From contig OZ038439.1 in NCBI GenBank assembly GCA_964036275.1, positions 9,112,669 to 9,176,668 on the forward strand: a stretch of DNA of 64,000 nt, written 5' to 3'. Numbering within the stretch: position 1 is the first letter of the stretch; each line of letters opens with the position of its first letter. This DNA comes from Litoditis marina. Taxonomy: Eukaryota; Nematoda; Chromadorea; Rhabditida; Rhabditidae. Of the stretch, positions 53,903 to 63,844 are shown one piece after another. The notes below the pieces were generated by a model, which ran no database searches, was not told where the DNA came from, and saw only the letters and a program-made list of their open reading frames with translations. The position numbers and the translations under genes are program-made.

Positions 53903-55024
53903 ATGCCTCCCAAAAAGCGACCTTCTGTCTCACAAGACCCCGATGAGGAACCACCCAAGTGGTTCTCACACTTCATGGATCAACAGAACGGAATACTGAC
54001 CAAATGGTTCTCTTTCTTCGAAGCTCAGATGTCATCTATGAACGCCATGGTAATGAACCAAAACGAGCTGATCAAGGGAATTAATCTCCGTCTCAACTCA
54101 ATTGAAAGTTCCCATGGTACTCCTGTTACATCTCCTAATGTGTATTATTCTGCTATGGCCCAAGTTCAAGCTGATGCTCCTATACTCGAGGAGAAGAACC
54201 GACGTATCACTTGGGTTGGTATCTTGGAACAGGACTCGGAACAATCTACTCATGAATTTGACATCAAGGCTGTCAAAGAAGCGGTATACTGCTCGAAAAA
54301 CCCCGATCTGATTGCAAGCTTCGAAGCTAAAAATATCACATGTCACCGCCATCCCAAGGAACGTGATCCGAACTGGACACGTCCCAGAATTATCAAAATT
54401 CAACTGGAATCTCAACATTTGCGCGATGAGCTTCTCAAGTTTATGAAATCTGGACGCCAACCACTCACTGCTAGTATGGTCCATTCCTACGCCAGAAGAG
54501 ACTACACTCAACACGAACTTCAGAGAGATCGTGACCTACGCAAGCAGGCAGGACGTCTAAACGCGGATGAAGGTCAACTCGTTTGGGTTGTCCGGGAGCT
54601 TGATCTTTTCAGGCTCAGAACCCCGCGCCCGCTTCCCAACCGCCCCCCTCATTCTGGTTCAATCAACATGTCATCTACGGGAACTATTCAAGGAAGTCAT
54701 TCCCAGCAATCTACAAATAAGGTTTCTGGAAACAGAACCTTCGTCAATAGTCATTTGCGATCTTCCATTCAACCTCAACCTACCGAGACAGCTCAGCACC
54801 CCCCTGCTCCTTCCCTCACTACGATTCCGGTCCCTCCCCCTCTCCCGATTTTTAAAGCTCCTTCTACCATCAACAGACTCCGTGGTCCACCTCTTCCTAC
54901 CAGAGAAACAGAGGAGCATGATCTGAATCTAGGCTCCAGTTCGACTCGTGTTCAGGATTCAGATGTGGATATGTTCGCTGACGCTGAAGATAATCAGAAT
55001 GACGCTCCTACGACTACAGCCTAG
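53903..55024 (+). CDS. retrotransposon ORF1, putative RNA-binding protein, 373 aa
   Basis: Starts at the first ATG of the frame (MPPKKRPSV); the frame is open upstream but without an earlier ATG. Residues of about 15-75 form an amphipathic, coiled-coil-like stretch rich in Met, Gln and Asn. Residues of about 95-225 resemble the C-terminal nucleic-acid-binding region of LINE ORF1 proteins (RIIKIQLESQHLRDELLKF, then ARRDYTQHELQRDRDLRKQ). The last third is rich in Pro, Ser and Thr and probably disordered. It should coat the element RNA. No zinc knuckle was seen. It ends in a single TAG, after which the same frame continues as ORF2. Confidence 0.85.
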   Translation: MPPKKRPSVSQDPDEEPPKWFSHFMDQQNGILTKWFSFFEAQMSSMNAMVMNQNELIKGINLRLNSIESSHGTPVTSPNVYYSAMAQVQADAPILEEKNRRITWVGILEQDSEQSTHEFDIKAVKEAVYCSKNPDLIASFEAKNITCHRHPKERDPNWTRPRIIKIQLESQHLRDELLKFMKSGRQPLTASMVHSYARRDYTQHELQRDRDLRKQAGRLNADEGQLVWVVRELDLFRLRTPRPLPNRPPHSGSINMSSTGTIQGSHSQQSTNKVSGNRTFVNSHLRSSIQPQPTETAQHPPAPSLTTIPVPPPLPIFKAPSTINRLRGPPLPTRETEEHDLNLGSSSTRVQDSDVDMFADAEDNQNDAPTTTA

Positions 55025-57808
55025 GATTCAAACCAAACGGCGGTTCCTCCTAGTACACTTTTGTCTTTTCATCTTTTGAATGCTCGTTCTATTTGTAATA
55101 AGCTAGCCAGTTTGACCCATTTCCTATCTCCCAAGCCTTCTTTTGTTTGTATCACTGAAACCTGGTTGAAGCCCGATCTTTTATCGGACGCAGCTCTCTC
55201 TCTGTCCAATAATTATGCTGTGTTAAGATGCGATAGAGCAGGTGATACGCCTGGCGGTGGTGTTTGTCTCTTAATTCGTGCTGGTATATCACATAGTTTG
55301 GTATATTCTCTCAACTTTTCCCCTTATCTGCAATTATTGGTGACCCGCATTTTCAATCCAGATACATTCATTGTTTGTTTATATCGTAGTCCTTCTTGTA
55401 GTGTAATTTCTCTGTGCTCTGCCTTGAGGTTTCTGGAACAATGTGATTTTTTCCAGCAGAATAAAATTATTTTTGTTGGAGATTTCAATTTCCCTGGAAT
55501 TGACTGGTCTAAACTGTCAATTTTTCCTAACAGAACTTCTCCATCCTCTCGGTCGTTTTTGGATTTTTGTATCTCACATAATTTCTACCAGCATGTGACT
55601 CAGCCTACCCATTGCAACAACATAATAGATCTAGTTCTTACGAATGATCAATCTTCAATCTCTGGTGTCCATATCTCGCCTCCATTTTCCACGTCTGATC
55701 ATTGCATTGTTAATTTTACTGTCAATTCCAACTCATGTCCTACTATATCTCCGAGAATTTTTCTAAACTTCTCTCGCGGTGATTATGAGAGTATTAGTTC
55801 GAAATTGCTCGAAGTAAACTGGACGAAAACATTTGAGAAATTTGCATGTGTTAATGACTGTTACATATTATTTGTGGATTATTGTCGTTCTCTCATCTCC
55901 GAATATGTGCCTATCGCCACTGCTAAAGACCAATCTCAGAAACTGCCAAAATCTGTTGTCCGACTACAATCTCAAGTGAAATATCTGTTTGCTCGTCGTC
56001 ACCTATCTATGTCTAAATATTGTAAAGCTGCCAGATATCTAAAACGGCGCCTCGATCGATTGAGACTACTAGAAGAGAACAAAATAGCCAATTCGAAAAA
56101 CACCAAACTTTTCTATCAGTTCTGTAATAATCGTCTTAAATCGTCAGATGGAATCGGTACTATCAGAGATGATTCGGGAAATATTCTAGAAAAAGATATG
56201 GAGAAGTCTGAATTATTTGCGAAGTATTTTCAATCTGTTTATAAACAACCGTCTGGTAAATCTCCAGTATTTCCAAGTCGAACAAATTGTATTCTGAACT
56301 ATGTTGACATCTACGAGGAATCTACATACAGAATGCTTCTTAAACTCCCCCTTCGAGTATCTACATCTCCTGATGAGATCCCATACTATTTCCTGAAAAG
56401 ATGTGCCCTTGCCGTGACCTCTCCTCTGACATATTTGTTCCGCCGTATTCTTCTTACTGGAGAAATTCCCCAACTTTGGAAAACTGGAATAATTCGCCCG
56501 GTATTCAAGAAAGGCTCTCGTTCTTCTGTATCTAATTACAGACCTGTCACTCTCACTTCTTCTATTTCTAAAGTTATGGAAAGACTGCTCTGTAAACCTA
56601 TTCTTGCATATCTCTTGGGAAACAAGTTAATTTCGGCTCAACAACATGGTTTTCTCGCTAAGAGAAGTACCACCACATCACTTCTATCGGTTATTCCTCA
56701 ATGGCAAAAAGAAATAGATTCTGGTAACTTTGTCTCTGCAAGCTTTATTGATTTTGCACGTGCATTTGATACAATCTCGCACGATTTGCTCATTATCAAA
56801 CTACAAGGTTATGGAATTAGTGGCTGCCTTTTGAAATTTTTCACAAGTTTCATCAAAAACCGAACTCAATCTGTTATAATCGGGGGCAAAACCTCTAGTT
56901 CGTTCCCTACTTGTTCTGGCGTTGCTCAAGGCACTGTACTTGGGCCAATTCTCTTCATTCTGTACATTAATGATATTACTGATAATCTTCCAGATGGTGT
57001 ACAATGTTCACTTTATGCTGATGATAGCAAACTATTTTCTATCAATGATCCATGTGTTCTGCAACGGGGGTTGAATTCCATTTTTGATTGGGCTCAAACT
57101 TGGGAAATGAATATAAATTCATCCAAAACAAAAACAATGAAATTCGGTCGAAAGCATCCCGATTTCACTTTCACCATGAATGGAAAGCCACTCGAAGAAG
57201 TCACAGAATTCAAGGATCTTGGTATAATTTATGATAATTCTCTCTCGTTTAGCAAACACATATCTTCTATTTCCAGCAGGGCTAGATCAAAGTCTAACTT
57301 CATTTTGAAATCTTTCGCGACCAAAACTCCTGCCCTTCTTTTTCAACTATTTAAAACGTATGTCAGACCTATACTCGAGTTCTCATGTGAAGTGTGGGAT
57401 CCCACTCTTCTAACTTTGATTAAGGAAATAGAAACGGTACAGCGACAATTTACGAAAAGGATCTACAATAGAGTTGGGCTAACCGACATTTCGTATGAAG
57501 ATCGATTGGCAGCACTAGAAACAACCACCCTGGAGAAGAGAAGACAGGCGGCAGGGCTGAGTTTCATATATAAAATGGTTCTGAGGGAAGTTGACCTACA
57601 ATTTAACGAGTTTTTCCAACGTTCACTCAGAACAGAACGGTCTCGTAATCATTCATATTTTATTTTGTTTCCACGTTCTAATTTAGAAGTATTCAAAAGT
57701 TCGTTCATGGTTCGATACATAAACAAGTGGAATCAATTGCCACCACAATTTTTCAGTAGCATAAACTCCTCATCTTTTCGCCAAAAGGTGCTCAAGCACC
57801 CTATCTGA
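55025..57808 (+). CDS. retrotransposon ORF2: endonuclease and reverse transcriptase, about 927 aa
   Basis: Open from the codon after ORF1's TAG to the stop at 57806-57808. No ATG occurs before the endonuclease domain, so it is probably made by readthrough or by reinitiation at a non-AUG codon. The endonuclease has LNARSICNKL, ITETWL, FVGDFNFPGIDW and STSDHCIVNF. The reverse transcriptase has FKKGSRSSVSNYRPVTL, QHGFLAKRST, FIDFARAFDTISHD, SGVAQGTVLGPILFILY and LYADDSK (YADD at 57014-57025). The C-terminal FSCEVWDP and KWNQLP blocks are CR1-like. All catalytic residues I can check are present, and there is no frameshift. The length is normal for CR1/L2 ORF2. Confidence 0.92.
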   Translation, partial: DSNQTAVPPSTLLSFHLLNARSICNKLASLTHFLSPKPSFVCITETWLKPDLLSDAALSLSNNYAVLRCDRAGDTPGGGVCLLIRAGISHSLVYSLNFSPYLQLLVTRIFNPDTFIVCLYRSPSCSVISLCSALRFLEQCDFFQQNKIIFVGDFNFPGIDWSKLSIFPNRTSPSSRSFLDFCISHNFYQHVTQPTHCNNIIDLVLTNDQSSISGVHISPPFSTSDHCIVNFTVNSNSCPTISPRIFLNFSRGDYESISSKLLEVNWTKTFEKFACVNDCYILFVDYCRSLISEYVPIATAKDQSQKLPKSVVRLQSQVKYLFARRHLSMSKYCKAARYLKRRLDRLRLLEENKIANSKNTKLFYQFCNNRLKSSDGIGTIRDDSGNILEKDMEKSELFAKYFQSVYKQPSGKSPVFPSRTNCILNYVDIYEESTYRMLLKLPLRVSTSPDEIPYYFLKRCALAVTSPLTYLFRRILLTGEIPQLWKTGIIRPVFKKGSRSSVSNYRPVTLTSSISKVMERLLCKPILAYLLGNKLISAQQHGFLAKRSTTTSLLSVIPQWQKEIDSGNFVSASFIDFARAFDTISHDLLIIKLQGYGISGCLLKFFTSFIKNRTQSVIIGGKTSSSFPTCSGVAQGTVLGPILFILYINDITDNLPDGVQCSLYADDSKLFSINDPCVLQRGLNSIFDWAQTWEMNINSSKTKTMKFGRKHPDFTFTMNGKPLEEVTEFKDLGIIYDNSLSFSKHISSISSRARSKSNFILKSFATKTPALLFQLFKTYVRPILEFSCEVWDPTLLTLIKEIETVQRQFTKRIYNRVGLTDISYEDRLAALETTTLEKRRQAAGLSFIYKMVLREVDLQFNEFFQRSLRTERSRNHSYFILFPRSNLEVFKSSFMVRYINKWNQLPPQFFSSINSSSFRQKVLKHPI

Positions 57809-59179
57809 ACATTTTTTTTGAAGTTTCATTTGTTTCCAATCAGTGAATTCAATTACATCTCAGCCTTTCTCAATTTGGTAATTACAGTGTACCTCAAGCC
57901 CAAGTCCAAGTTCCTGTCCGAGTTGCTAGCCCCAGTTCATGCTCAAGCCCAAGGCCTCGCTCAACTTCAATCTCAAGCTCACTCGACGTCCATCTCATAA
58001 CCCGGTGTGGTCTTTTCTTTAGAAGTTCTGTACGGCTCTCTGTTCTCTCCTCTCTCTCTCTCTAATGACAGCTTTTGCATTATAGTGCTATGTGAAACGT
58101 TACCCGATTTCGCCTTGTCCGGCACTTTCTTCAGCAGTGTTTACATTTTCATTCCCACTACCTCTCTCATTTTTAAATAGGTTATTCGGCCTCAAAAACC
58201 CCAACAAACATATCATTTCATTCTTCACCTCTTCGGTAGCGCATCCAGTAAACACTTTGTAACATGGAGCCCACCTGGTCGTGTTCTTGCCACTATCACA
58301 CACATGTTTGTCGGACTCAACTAACTGTAATCAACAAACTATCATGTAGCACCAACAAAATATATACCCCCTCAAACTATCTGACTATCTTCTAGTTCTA
58401 GGTTAATGAAACAATACAACTGAACAAATATTAAATAAAATCTAACTTAACTTCCCCCTAGCCCTAGTCCCCTGACCCCCCTCCGAGTCACTTAAGGCAG
58501 CAAAGTGTGGTACAGGTTTAGTCATGTATCAGGTGTGGCTCAATGTCTACCCGATCTAACTGGTGTGATTTAACGAAACTACCACTTTTTTCATTCCTCT
58601 TATTATACTCCTAATCATAAATCTATATCTCTTCCTATAATGTCTCTCGCACTTCTTATAAGAACAATTCTGTGCCGGACATTACGAAATAGTCTCAATC
58701 TCTCATTTTCATACTCTCCATCAGTTTATAATCGTATGAATGAACGGCCCTATTATTGTAGTTTGATCCCAAGTTCATCCGACCTTCATTTCATTACGCC
58801 GTAGACGTTTGGCCCCATTTTGAAGACTTGGTGAAATAATTTCAACACGATAAGCTTTCGAAACCATAATTACATACTGTTTTGCTAGGTTCTAGTTGCT
58901 GCAAATTATAATGAGGATGCGAGTAGATTTGGCGCTTTGTGTTTGTTGTTTTAATATTTAAGGTTTTACTAGGTATGATTGTTTCCTAATGTTTTATGAG
59001 GCAGTTACTATTACTATTAGTCTTTCAGTAATTTTTATTAGCTTTGTAATGTTTTATGTCTAAATTTTGTGTTGGTGTATTCTCTTTTCTTTTTCCCCTT
59101 TTCCGTGAGTTCATATAATTAGATAGTTTTTTGTTTGAAGTCTGTTCTGAAACATATGAACGAATGAATTATTATTATT
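57809..59179 (+). other. 3'UTR of retrotransposon 2
   Basis: Non-coding, with a CT-rich beginning, a ccctagccctagtcccctg patch near 58456, and an (att)n end. The short open frames here are not supported as genes. Confidence 0.7.
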
Positions 59180-59368
59180 ATCTCGCGAAGGTATGGTCGC
59201 TGACCCACAATGCAGAAACATTGAGATTTGTACAAAAACTATTTTCCATTTCAAAAACGTCTAGAACTCAAACACAAATGTTTTACATTTCTGAATCTCG
59301 TTTTTGAATGAAACACTAACATCAAAACAAAGCATTTCAGTTAGTCATTTCGAATAAGCCAAAATATT

Positions 59369-59450
59369 CGCACTGAGCAGGATTCGAACCTACGCGGGCA
59401 GAGCCCATTTGATTTCGAGTCAAACTCCTTAACCACTCGGACATCAGTGC
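59369..59450 (-). tRNA. tRNA-Ser(CGA), copy R23
   Basis: Full length, consensus. First copy after the retrotransposon. Confidence 0.9.
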
Positions 59451-59655
59451 ACATTTTGAGGCCAGTATCTCGCGAAGGTATGGTCGCTGACCCACAATGC
59501 AGAAACATTGAGATGTGTACAAAAACTATTTTCCATTTCAAAAACGTCTAGAACTCAAACACAAATGTTCTACATTTCTGAATCTCGTTTTTGAATGAAA
59601 CACTAACAGCACAACAAAACACTTCAGTAAGACATTTGGAAAAAGGCAAAATATT

Positions 59656-59737
59656 CGCACTGAGCAGGATTCGAACCTACGCGGGCAGAGCCCATTTGAT
59701 TTCGAGTCAAACTCCTTAACCACTCGGACATCAGTGC
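59656..59737 (-). tRNA. tRNA-Ser(CGA), copy R24
   Basis: Full length, consensus. Confidence 0.9.
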
Positions 59738-59942
59738 ACATTTTGAGGCCAGTATCTCGCGAAGGTATGGTCGCTGACCCACAATGCAGAAACATTGAGA
59801 TTTGTACAAAAACTATTTTCCATCTCAAAAACGTCTAGAACTCAAACACAAATGTTCTACATTTCTGAATCTCGTTTTTGAATGAAACACTAACAGCACA
59901 ACAAAACATTTCAGTTAGTCATTTTGAATGTGCCAAAATATT

Positions 59943-60024
59943 CGCACTGAGCAGGATTCGAACCTACGCGGGCAGAGCCCATTTGATTTCGAGTCAAACT
60001 CCTTAACCACTCGGACATCAGTGC
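59943..60024 (-). tRNA. tRNA-Ser(CGA), copy R25
   Basis: Full length, consensus. Confidence 0.9.
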
Positions 60025-60229
60025 ACATTTTGAGGCCAGTATCTCGCGAAGGTATGGTCGCTGACCCACAATGCAGAAACATTGAGATGTGTACAAAAAC
60101 TATTTTCCATTTCAAAAACGTCTAGAACTCAAACACAAATGTTCTACATTTCTGAATCTCGTTTTTGAATGAAACACTAACAGCACATCAAAACATTTCA
60201 GTTAGTCATTTCGAATAAGCCAAAATATT

Positions 60230-60311
60230 CGCACTGAGCAGGATTCGAACCTACGCGGGCAGAGCCCATTTGATTTCTAGTCAAACTCCTTAACCACTCG
60301 GACATCAGTGC
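60230..60311 (-). tRNA. tRNA-Ser(AGA), copy R26, anticodon variant
   Basis: Identical to the consensus except that the anticodon loop reads ctagaaa instead of ctcgaaa, changing the anticodon from CGA to AGA. That still specifies serine (UCU and, with inosine at position 34, UCC/UCA). The stems are intact. Confidence 0.85.
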
Positions 60312-60516
60312 ACCTTTTAAGGCCAGTATCTCGCGAAGGTTTGGTCGCTGACCCACAATGCAGAAACATTGAGATTTGTACAAAAACTATTTTCCATTTC
60401 AAAAACGTCTAGAACTCAAACACAATTGTTTTACATTTCTGAATTTCGTTTTTGAATGAAACACTAACATCAAAACAAAGCATTTCAGTTAGTCATTTCG
60501 AATAAGCCAAAATATT

Positions 60517-60598
60517 CGCACTGAGCAGGATTCGAACCTACGCGGGCAGAGCCCATTTGATTTCGAGTCAAACTCCTTAACCACTCGGAAATCAGTGC
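60517..60598 (-). tRNA. tRNA-Ser(CGA), copy R27
   Basis: Full length, with the position-9 change as in R3. Confidence 0.87.
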
Positions 60599-60803
60599 AC
60601 ATTTTGAGGCCAGTATCTCGCGAAGGTATGGTCGCTGACCCACAATGCAGAAACATTGAGATGTGTACAAAAACTATTTTCCATTTCAAAAACGTCTAGA
60701 ACTCAAACACAAATGTTCTACACTTCTGAATCTCGTTTTTGAATGAAACACTAACAGCACAACAAAACATTTCAGTAAGACATTTGGAAAAAGGCAAAAT
60801 ATT

Positions 60804-60885
60804 CGCACTGAGCAGGATTCGAACCTACGCGGGCAGAGCCCATTTGATTTCGAGTCAAACTCCTTAACCACTCGGACATCAGTGC
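60804..60885 (-). tRNA. tRNA-Ser(CGA), copy R28
   Basis: Full length, consensus. Confidence 0.9.
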
Positions 60886-61089
60886 ACATATGGAGGCCAG
60901 TATCTCGCGAAGGTATGGTCGCTGACCCACAATGCAGAAACATTGAGATGTGTACAAAACTATTTTCCATTTCAAAAACGTCTAGAACTCAAACACAAAT
61001 GTTCTACATTTCTGAATCTCGTTTTTGAATGAAACACTAACAGCACATCAAAACATTTCAGTTAGTCATTTCGAATAAGCCAAAATATT

Positions 61090-61171
61090 CGCACTGAGCA
61101 GGATTCGAACCTACGCGGGCAGAGCCCATTTGATTTCGAGTCAAACTCCTTAACCACTCGGACATCAGTGC
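61090..61171 (-). tRNA. tRNA-Ser(CGA), copy R29
   Basis: Full length, consensus. The preceding unit is one base short. Confidence 0.9.
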
Positions 61172-61376
61172 ACCTTTTAAGGCCAGTATCTCGCGAAGGT
61201 TTGGTCGCTGACCCACAATGCAGAAACATTGAGATTTGTACAAAAACTATTTTCCATTTCAAAAACGTCTAGAACTCAAACACAATTGTTTTACATTTCT
61301 GAATTTCGTTTTTGAATGAAACACTAACATCAAAACAAAGCATTTCAGTTAGTCATTTCGAATAAGCCAAAATATT

Positions 61377-61458
61377 CGCACTGAGCAGGATTCGAACCTA
61401 CGCGGGCAGAGCCCATTTGATTTCGAGTCAAACTCCTTAACCACTCGGACATCAGTGC
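61377..61458 (-). tRNA. tRNA-Ser(CGA), copy R30
   Basis: Full length, consensus. Confidence 0.9.
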
Positions 61459-61663
61459 ACATTTTGAGGCCAGTATCTCGCGAAGGTATGGTCGCTGACC
61501 CACAATGCAGAAACATTGAGATGTGTACAAAAACTATTTTCCATTTCAAAAACGTCTAGAACTCAAACACAAATGTTCTACATTTCTGAATCTCGTTTTT
61601 GAATGAAACACTAACAGCACAACAAAACACTTCAGTAAGACATTTGGAAAAAGGCAAAGTATT

Positions 61664-61745
61664 CGCACTGAGCAGGATTCGAACCTACGCGGGCAGAGCC
61701 CATTTGATTTCGAGTCAAACTCCTTAACCACTCGGACATCAGTGC
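61664..61745 (-). tRNA. tRNA-Ser(CGA), copy R31
   Basis: Full length, consensus. Confidence 0.9.
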
Positions 61746-61950
61746 ACCTTTTAAGGCCAGTATCTCGCGAAGGTATGGTCGCTGACCCACAATGCAGAAA
61801 CATTGAGATTTGTACAAAAACTATTTTCCATTTCAAAAACGTCTAGAACTCAAACACAATTGTTTTACATTTCTGAATCTCGTTTTTGAATGAAACACTA
61901 ACATCAAAACAAAGCATTTCAGTTAGTCATTTCGAATAAGCCAAAATATT

Positions 61951-62032
61951 CGCTCTGAGCAGGATTCGAACCTACGCGGGCAGAGCCCATTTGATTTCGA
62001 GTCAAACTCCTTAACCACTCGGACATCAGTGC
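61951..62032 (-). tRNA. tRNA-Ser(CGA), copy R32
   Basis: Full length, with one acceptor-stem mismatch on the 3' strand (tcagagc). Confidence 0.82.
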
Positions 62033-62237
62033 ACATTTGGAGGCCAGTATCTCGCGAAGGTATGGTCGCTGACCCACAATGCAGAAACATTGAGATTTGT
62101 ACAAAAACTATTTTCCATTTCAAAAACGTCTAGAACTCAAACACAAATGTTTTACATTTCTGAATCTCGTTTTTGAATGAAACACTAACATCAAAACAAA
62201 GCATTTCAGTTAGTCATTTCGAATAAGCCAAAATATT

Positions 62238-62319
62238 CGCACTGAGCAGGTATCGAACCTACGCGGGCAGAGCCCATTTGATTTCGAGTCAAACTCCTTA
62301 ACCACTCGGAAATCAGTGC
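62238..62319 (-). tRNA. tRNA-Ser(CGA), copy R33
   Basis: Full length, with an altered B-box region (ttcgatacc) and the position-9 change. Doubtful function. Confidence 0.75.
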
Positions 62320-62524
62320 ACATTTTGAGGCCAGTATCTCGCGAAGGTATGGTCGCTGACCCACAATGCAGAAACATTGAGATGTGTACAAAAACTATTT
62401 TCCATTTCAAAAACGTCTAGAACTCAAACACAAATGTTCTACACTTCTGAATCTCGTTTTTGAATGAAACACTAACAGCACAACAAAACATTTCAGTAAG
62501 ACATTTGGAAAAAGGCAAAATATT

Positions 62525-62606
62525 CGCACTGAGCAGGATTCGAACCTACGCGGGCAGAGCCCATTTGATTTCGAGTCAAACTCCTTAACCACTCGGACAT
62601 CAGTGC
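62525..62606 (-). tRNA. tRNA-Ser(CGA), copy R34
   Basis: Full length, consensus. Confidence 0.9.
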
Positions 62607-62792
62607 ACATTTGGAGGCCAGTATCTCGCGAAGGTATGGTCGCTGACCCACAATGCAGAAACATTGAGATTTGTACAAAAACTATTTTCCATTTCAAAAA
62701 CGTCTAGAACTCAAACACAAATGTTTTACATTTCTGAATCTCGTTTTTGAATGAAACACTAACATCAAAACAAAGCATTTCAGTTAGACATT

Positions 62793-62844
62793 CAGAGCTC
62801 ATTTGATTTCGAGTCAAACTCCTTAACCACTCGGACATCAGTGC
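62793..62844 (-). pseudogene. truncated tRNA-Ser, unit T9
   Basis: Same 52-nt truncation junction as the left arm, plus one substitution (gagctc). Confidence 0.9.
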
Positions 62845-63029
62845 ACATTTTGAGGCCAGTATCTCGCGAAGGTATGGTCGCTGACCCACAATGCAGAAAC
62901 ATTGAGATTTGTACAAAAACTATTTTCCATTTCAAAAACGTCTAGAACTCAAACACAAATGTTTTACATTTCTGAATCTCGTTTTTGAATGAAACACTTA
63001 CATCAAAACAAAGCATTCAGTTAGACATT

Positions 63030-63081
63030 CAGAGCTCATTTGATTTCGAGTCAAACTCCTTAACCACTCGGACATCAGTGC
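63030..63081 (-). pseudogene. truncated tRNA-Ser, unit T10
   Basis: Same truncation and the same extra substitution as T9. Confidence 0.9.
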
Positions 63082-63286
63082 ACCTTTTAAGGCCAGTATC
63101 TCGCGAAGGTATGGTCGCTGACCCACAATGCAGAAACATTGAGATTTGTACAAAAACTATTTTCCATTTCAAAAACGTCTAGAACTCAAACACAATTGTT
63201 TTACATTTCTGAATCTCGTTTTTGAATGAAACACTAACATCAAAACAAAGCATTTCAGTTAGTCATTTCGAATAAGCCAAAATATT

Positions 63287-63368
63287 CGCACTGAGCAGGA
63301 TTCGAACCTACGCGGGCAGAGCCCATTTGATTTCGAGTCAAACTCCTTAACCACTCGGACATCAGTGC
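63287..63368 (-). tRNA. tRNA-Ser(CGA), copy R35
   Basis: Full length, consensus, lying between truncated units. Confidence 0.9.
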
Positions 63369-63554
63369 ACATTTTGAGGCCAGTATCTCGCGAAGGTATG
63401 GTCGCTGACCCACAATGCAGAAACATTGAGATTTGTACAAAAACTATTTTCCATTCCAAAAACGTCTAAAACTCAAACACAAATGTTCTACATTTCTGAA
63501 TATCGTTCTTGAATGAAACCCTAACAGTAAAACAAAACATTTCAGTTACACATT

Positions 63555-63606
63555 CAGAGCCCATTTGATTTCGAGTCAAACTCCTTAACCACTCGGACAT
63601 CAGTGC
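63555..63606 (-). pseudogene. truncated tRNA-Ser, unit T11
   Basis: Same truncation. Its spacer resembles the left-arm type. Confidence 0.9.
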
Positions 63607-63792
63607 ACCTTTTAAGGCCAGTATCTCGCGAAGGTATGGTCGCTGACCCACAATGCAGAAACATTGAGATTTGTACAAAAACTATTTTCCATTCCAAAAA
63701 CGTCTAAAACTCAAACACAAATGTTCTACATTTCTGAATATCGTTCTTGAATGAAACCCTAACAGTAAAACAAAACATTTCAGTTAGACATT

Positions 63793-63844
63793 CAGAGCCC
63801 ATTTGATTTCGAGTCAAACTCCTTAACCACTCGGACATCAGTGC
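63793..63844 (-). pseudogene. truncated tRNA-Ser, unit T12
   Basis: Same truncation, 238 bp from T11. Last tRNA-derived copy in the window. Confidence 0.9.

Larger units (their letters stand above)
53622..59179 (+). mobile_element. non-LTR retrotransposon 2 (CR1/L2-like), near full length
   Basis: About 5.56 kb: a 5'UTR with short repeats, ORF1 (53903-55024), ORF2 to 57808, a 1.37-kb 3'UTR and a short (att)n tail at about 59165-59180. No target-site duplication is found. The array resumes at tctcgcg, about 120 bp further along the unit, so one tRNA copy is missing at the insertion. Both frames are open, so the copy could be young. Its direction is opposite to the tRNAs of this arm and to the first element. 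Confidence 0.92.

Noticed and set aside
55061..55063. TTG at 55061 as the ORF2 start
   Set aside because: Nothing favours this codon. The frame is open back to ORF1's TAG, so the real initiation mechanism is undetermined.
57818..58303. Short open frames downstream of ORF2
   Set aside because: They lie in the retrotransposon's 3'UTR and show no domain.
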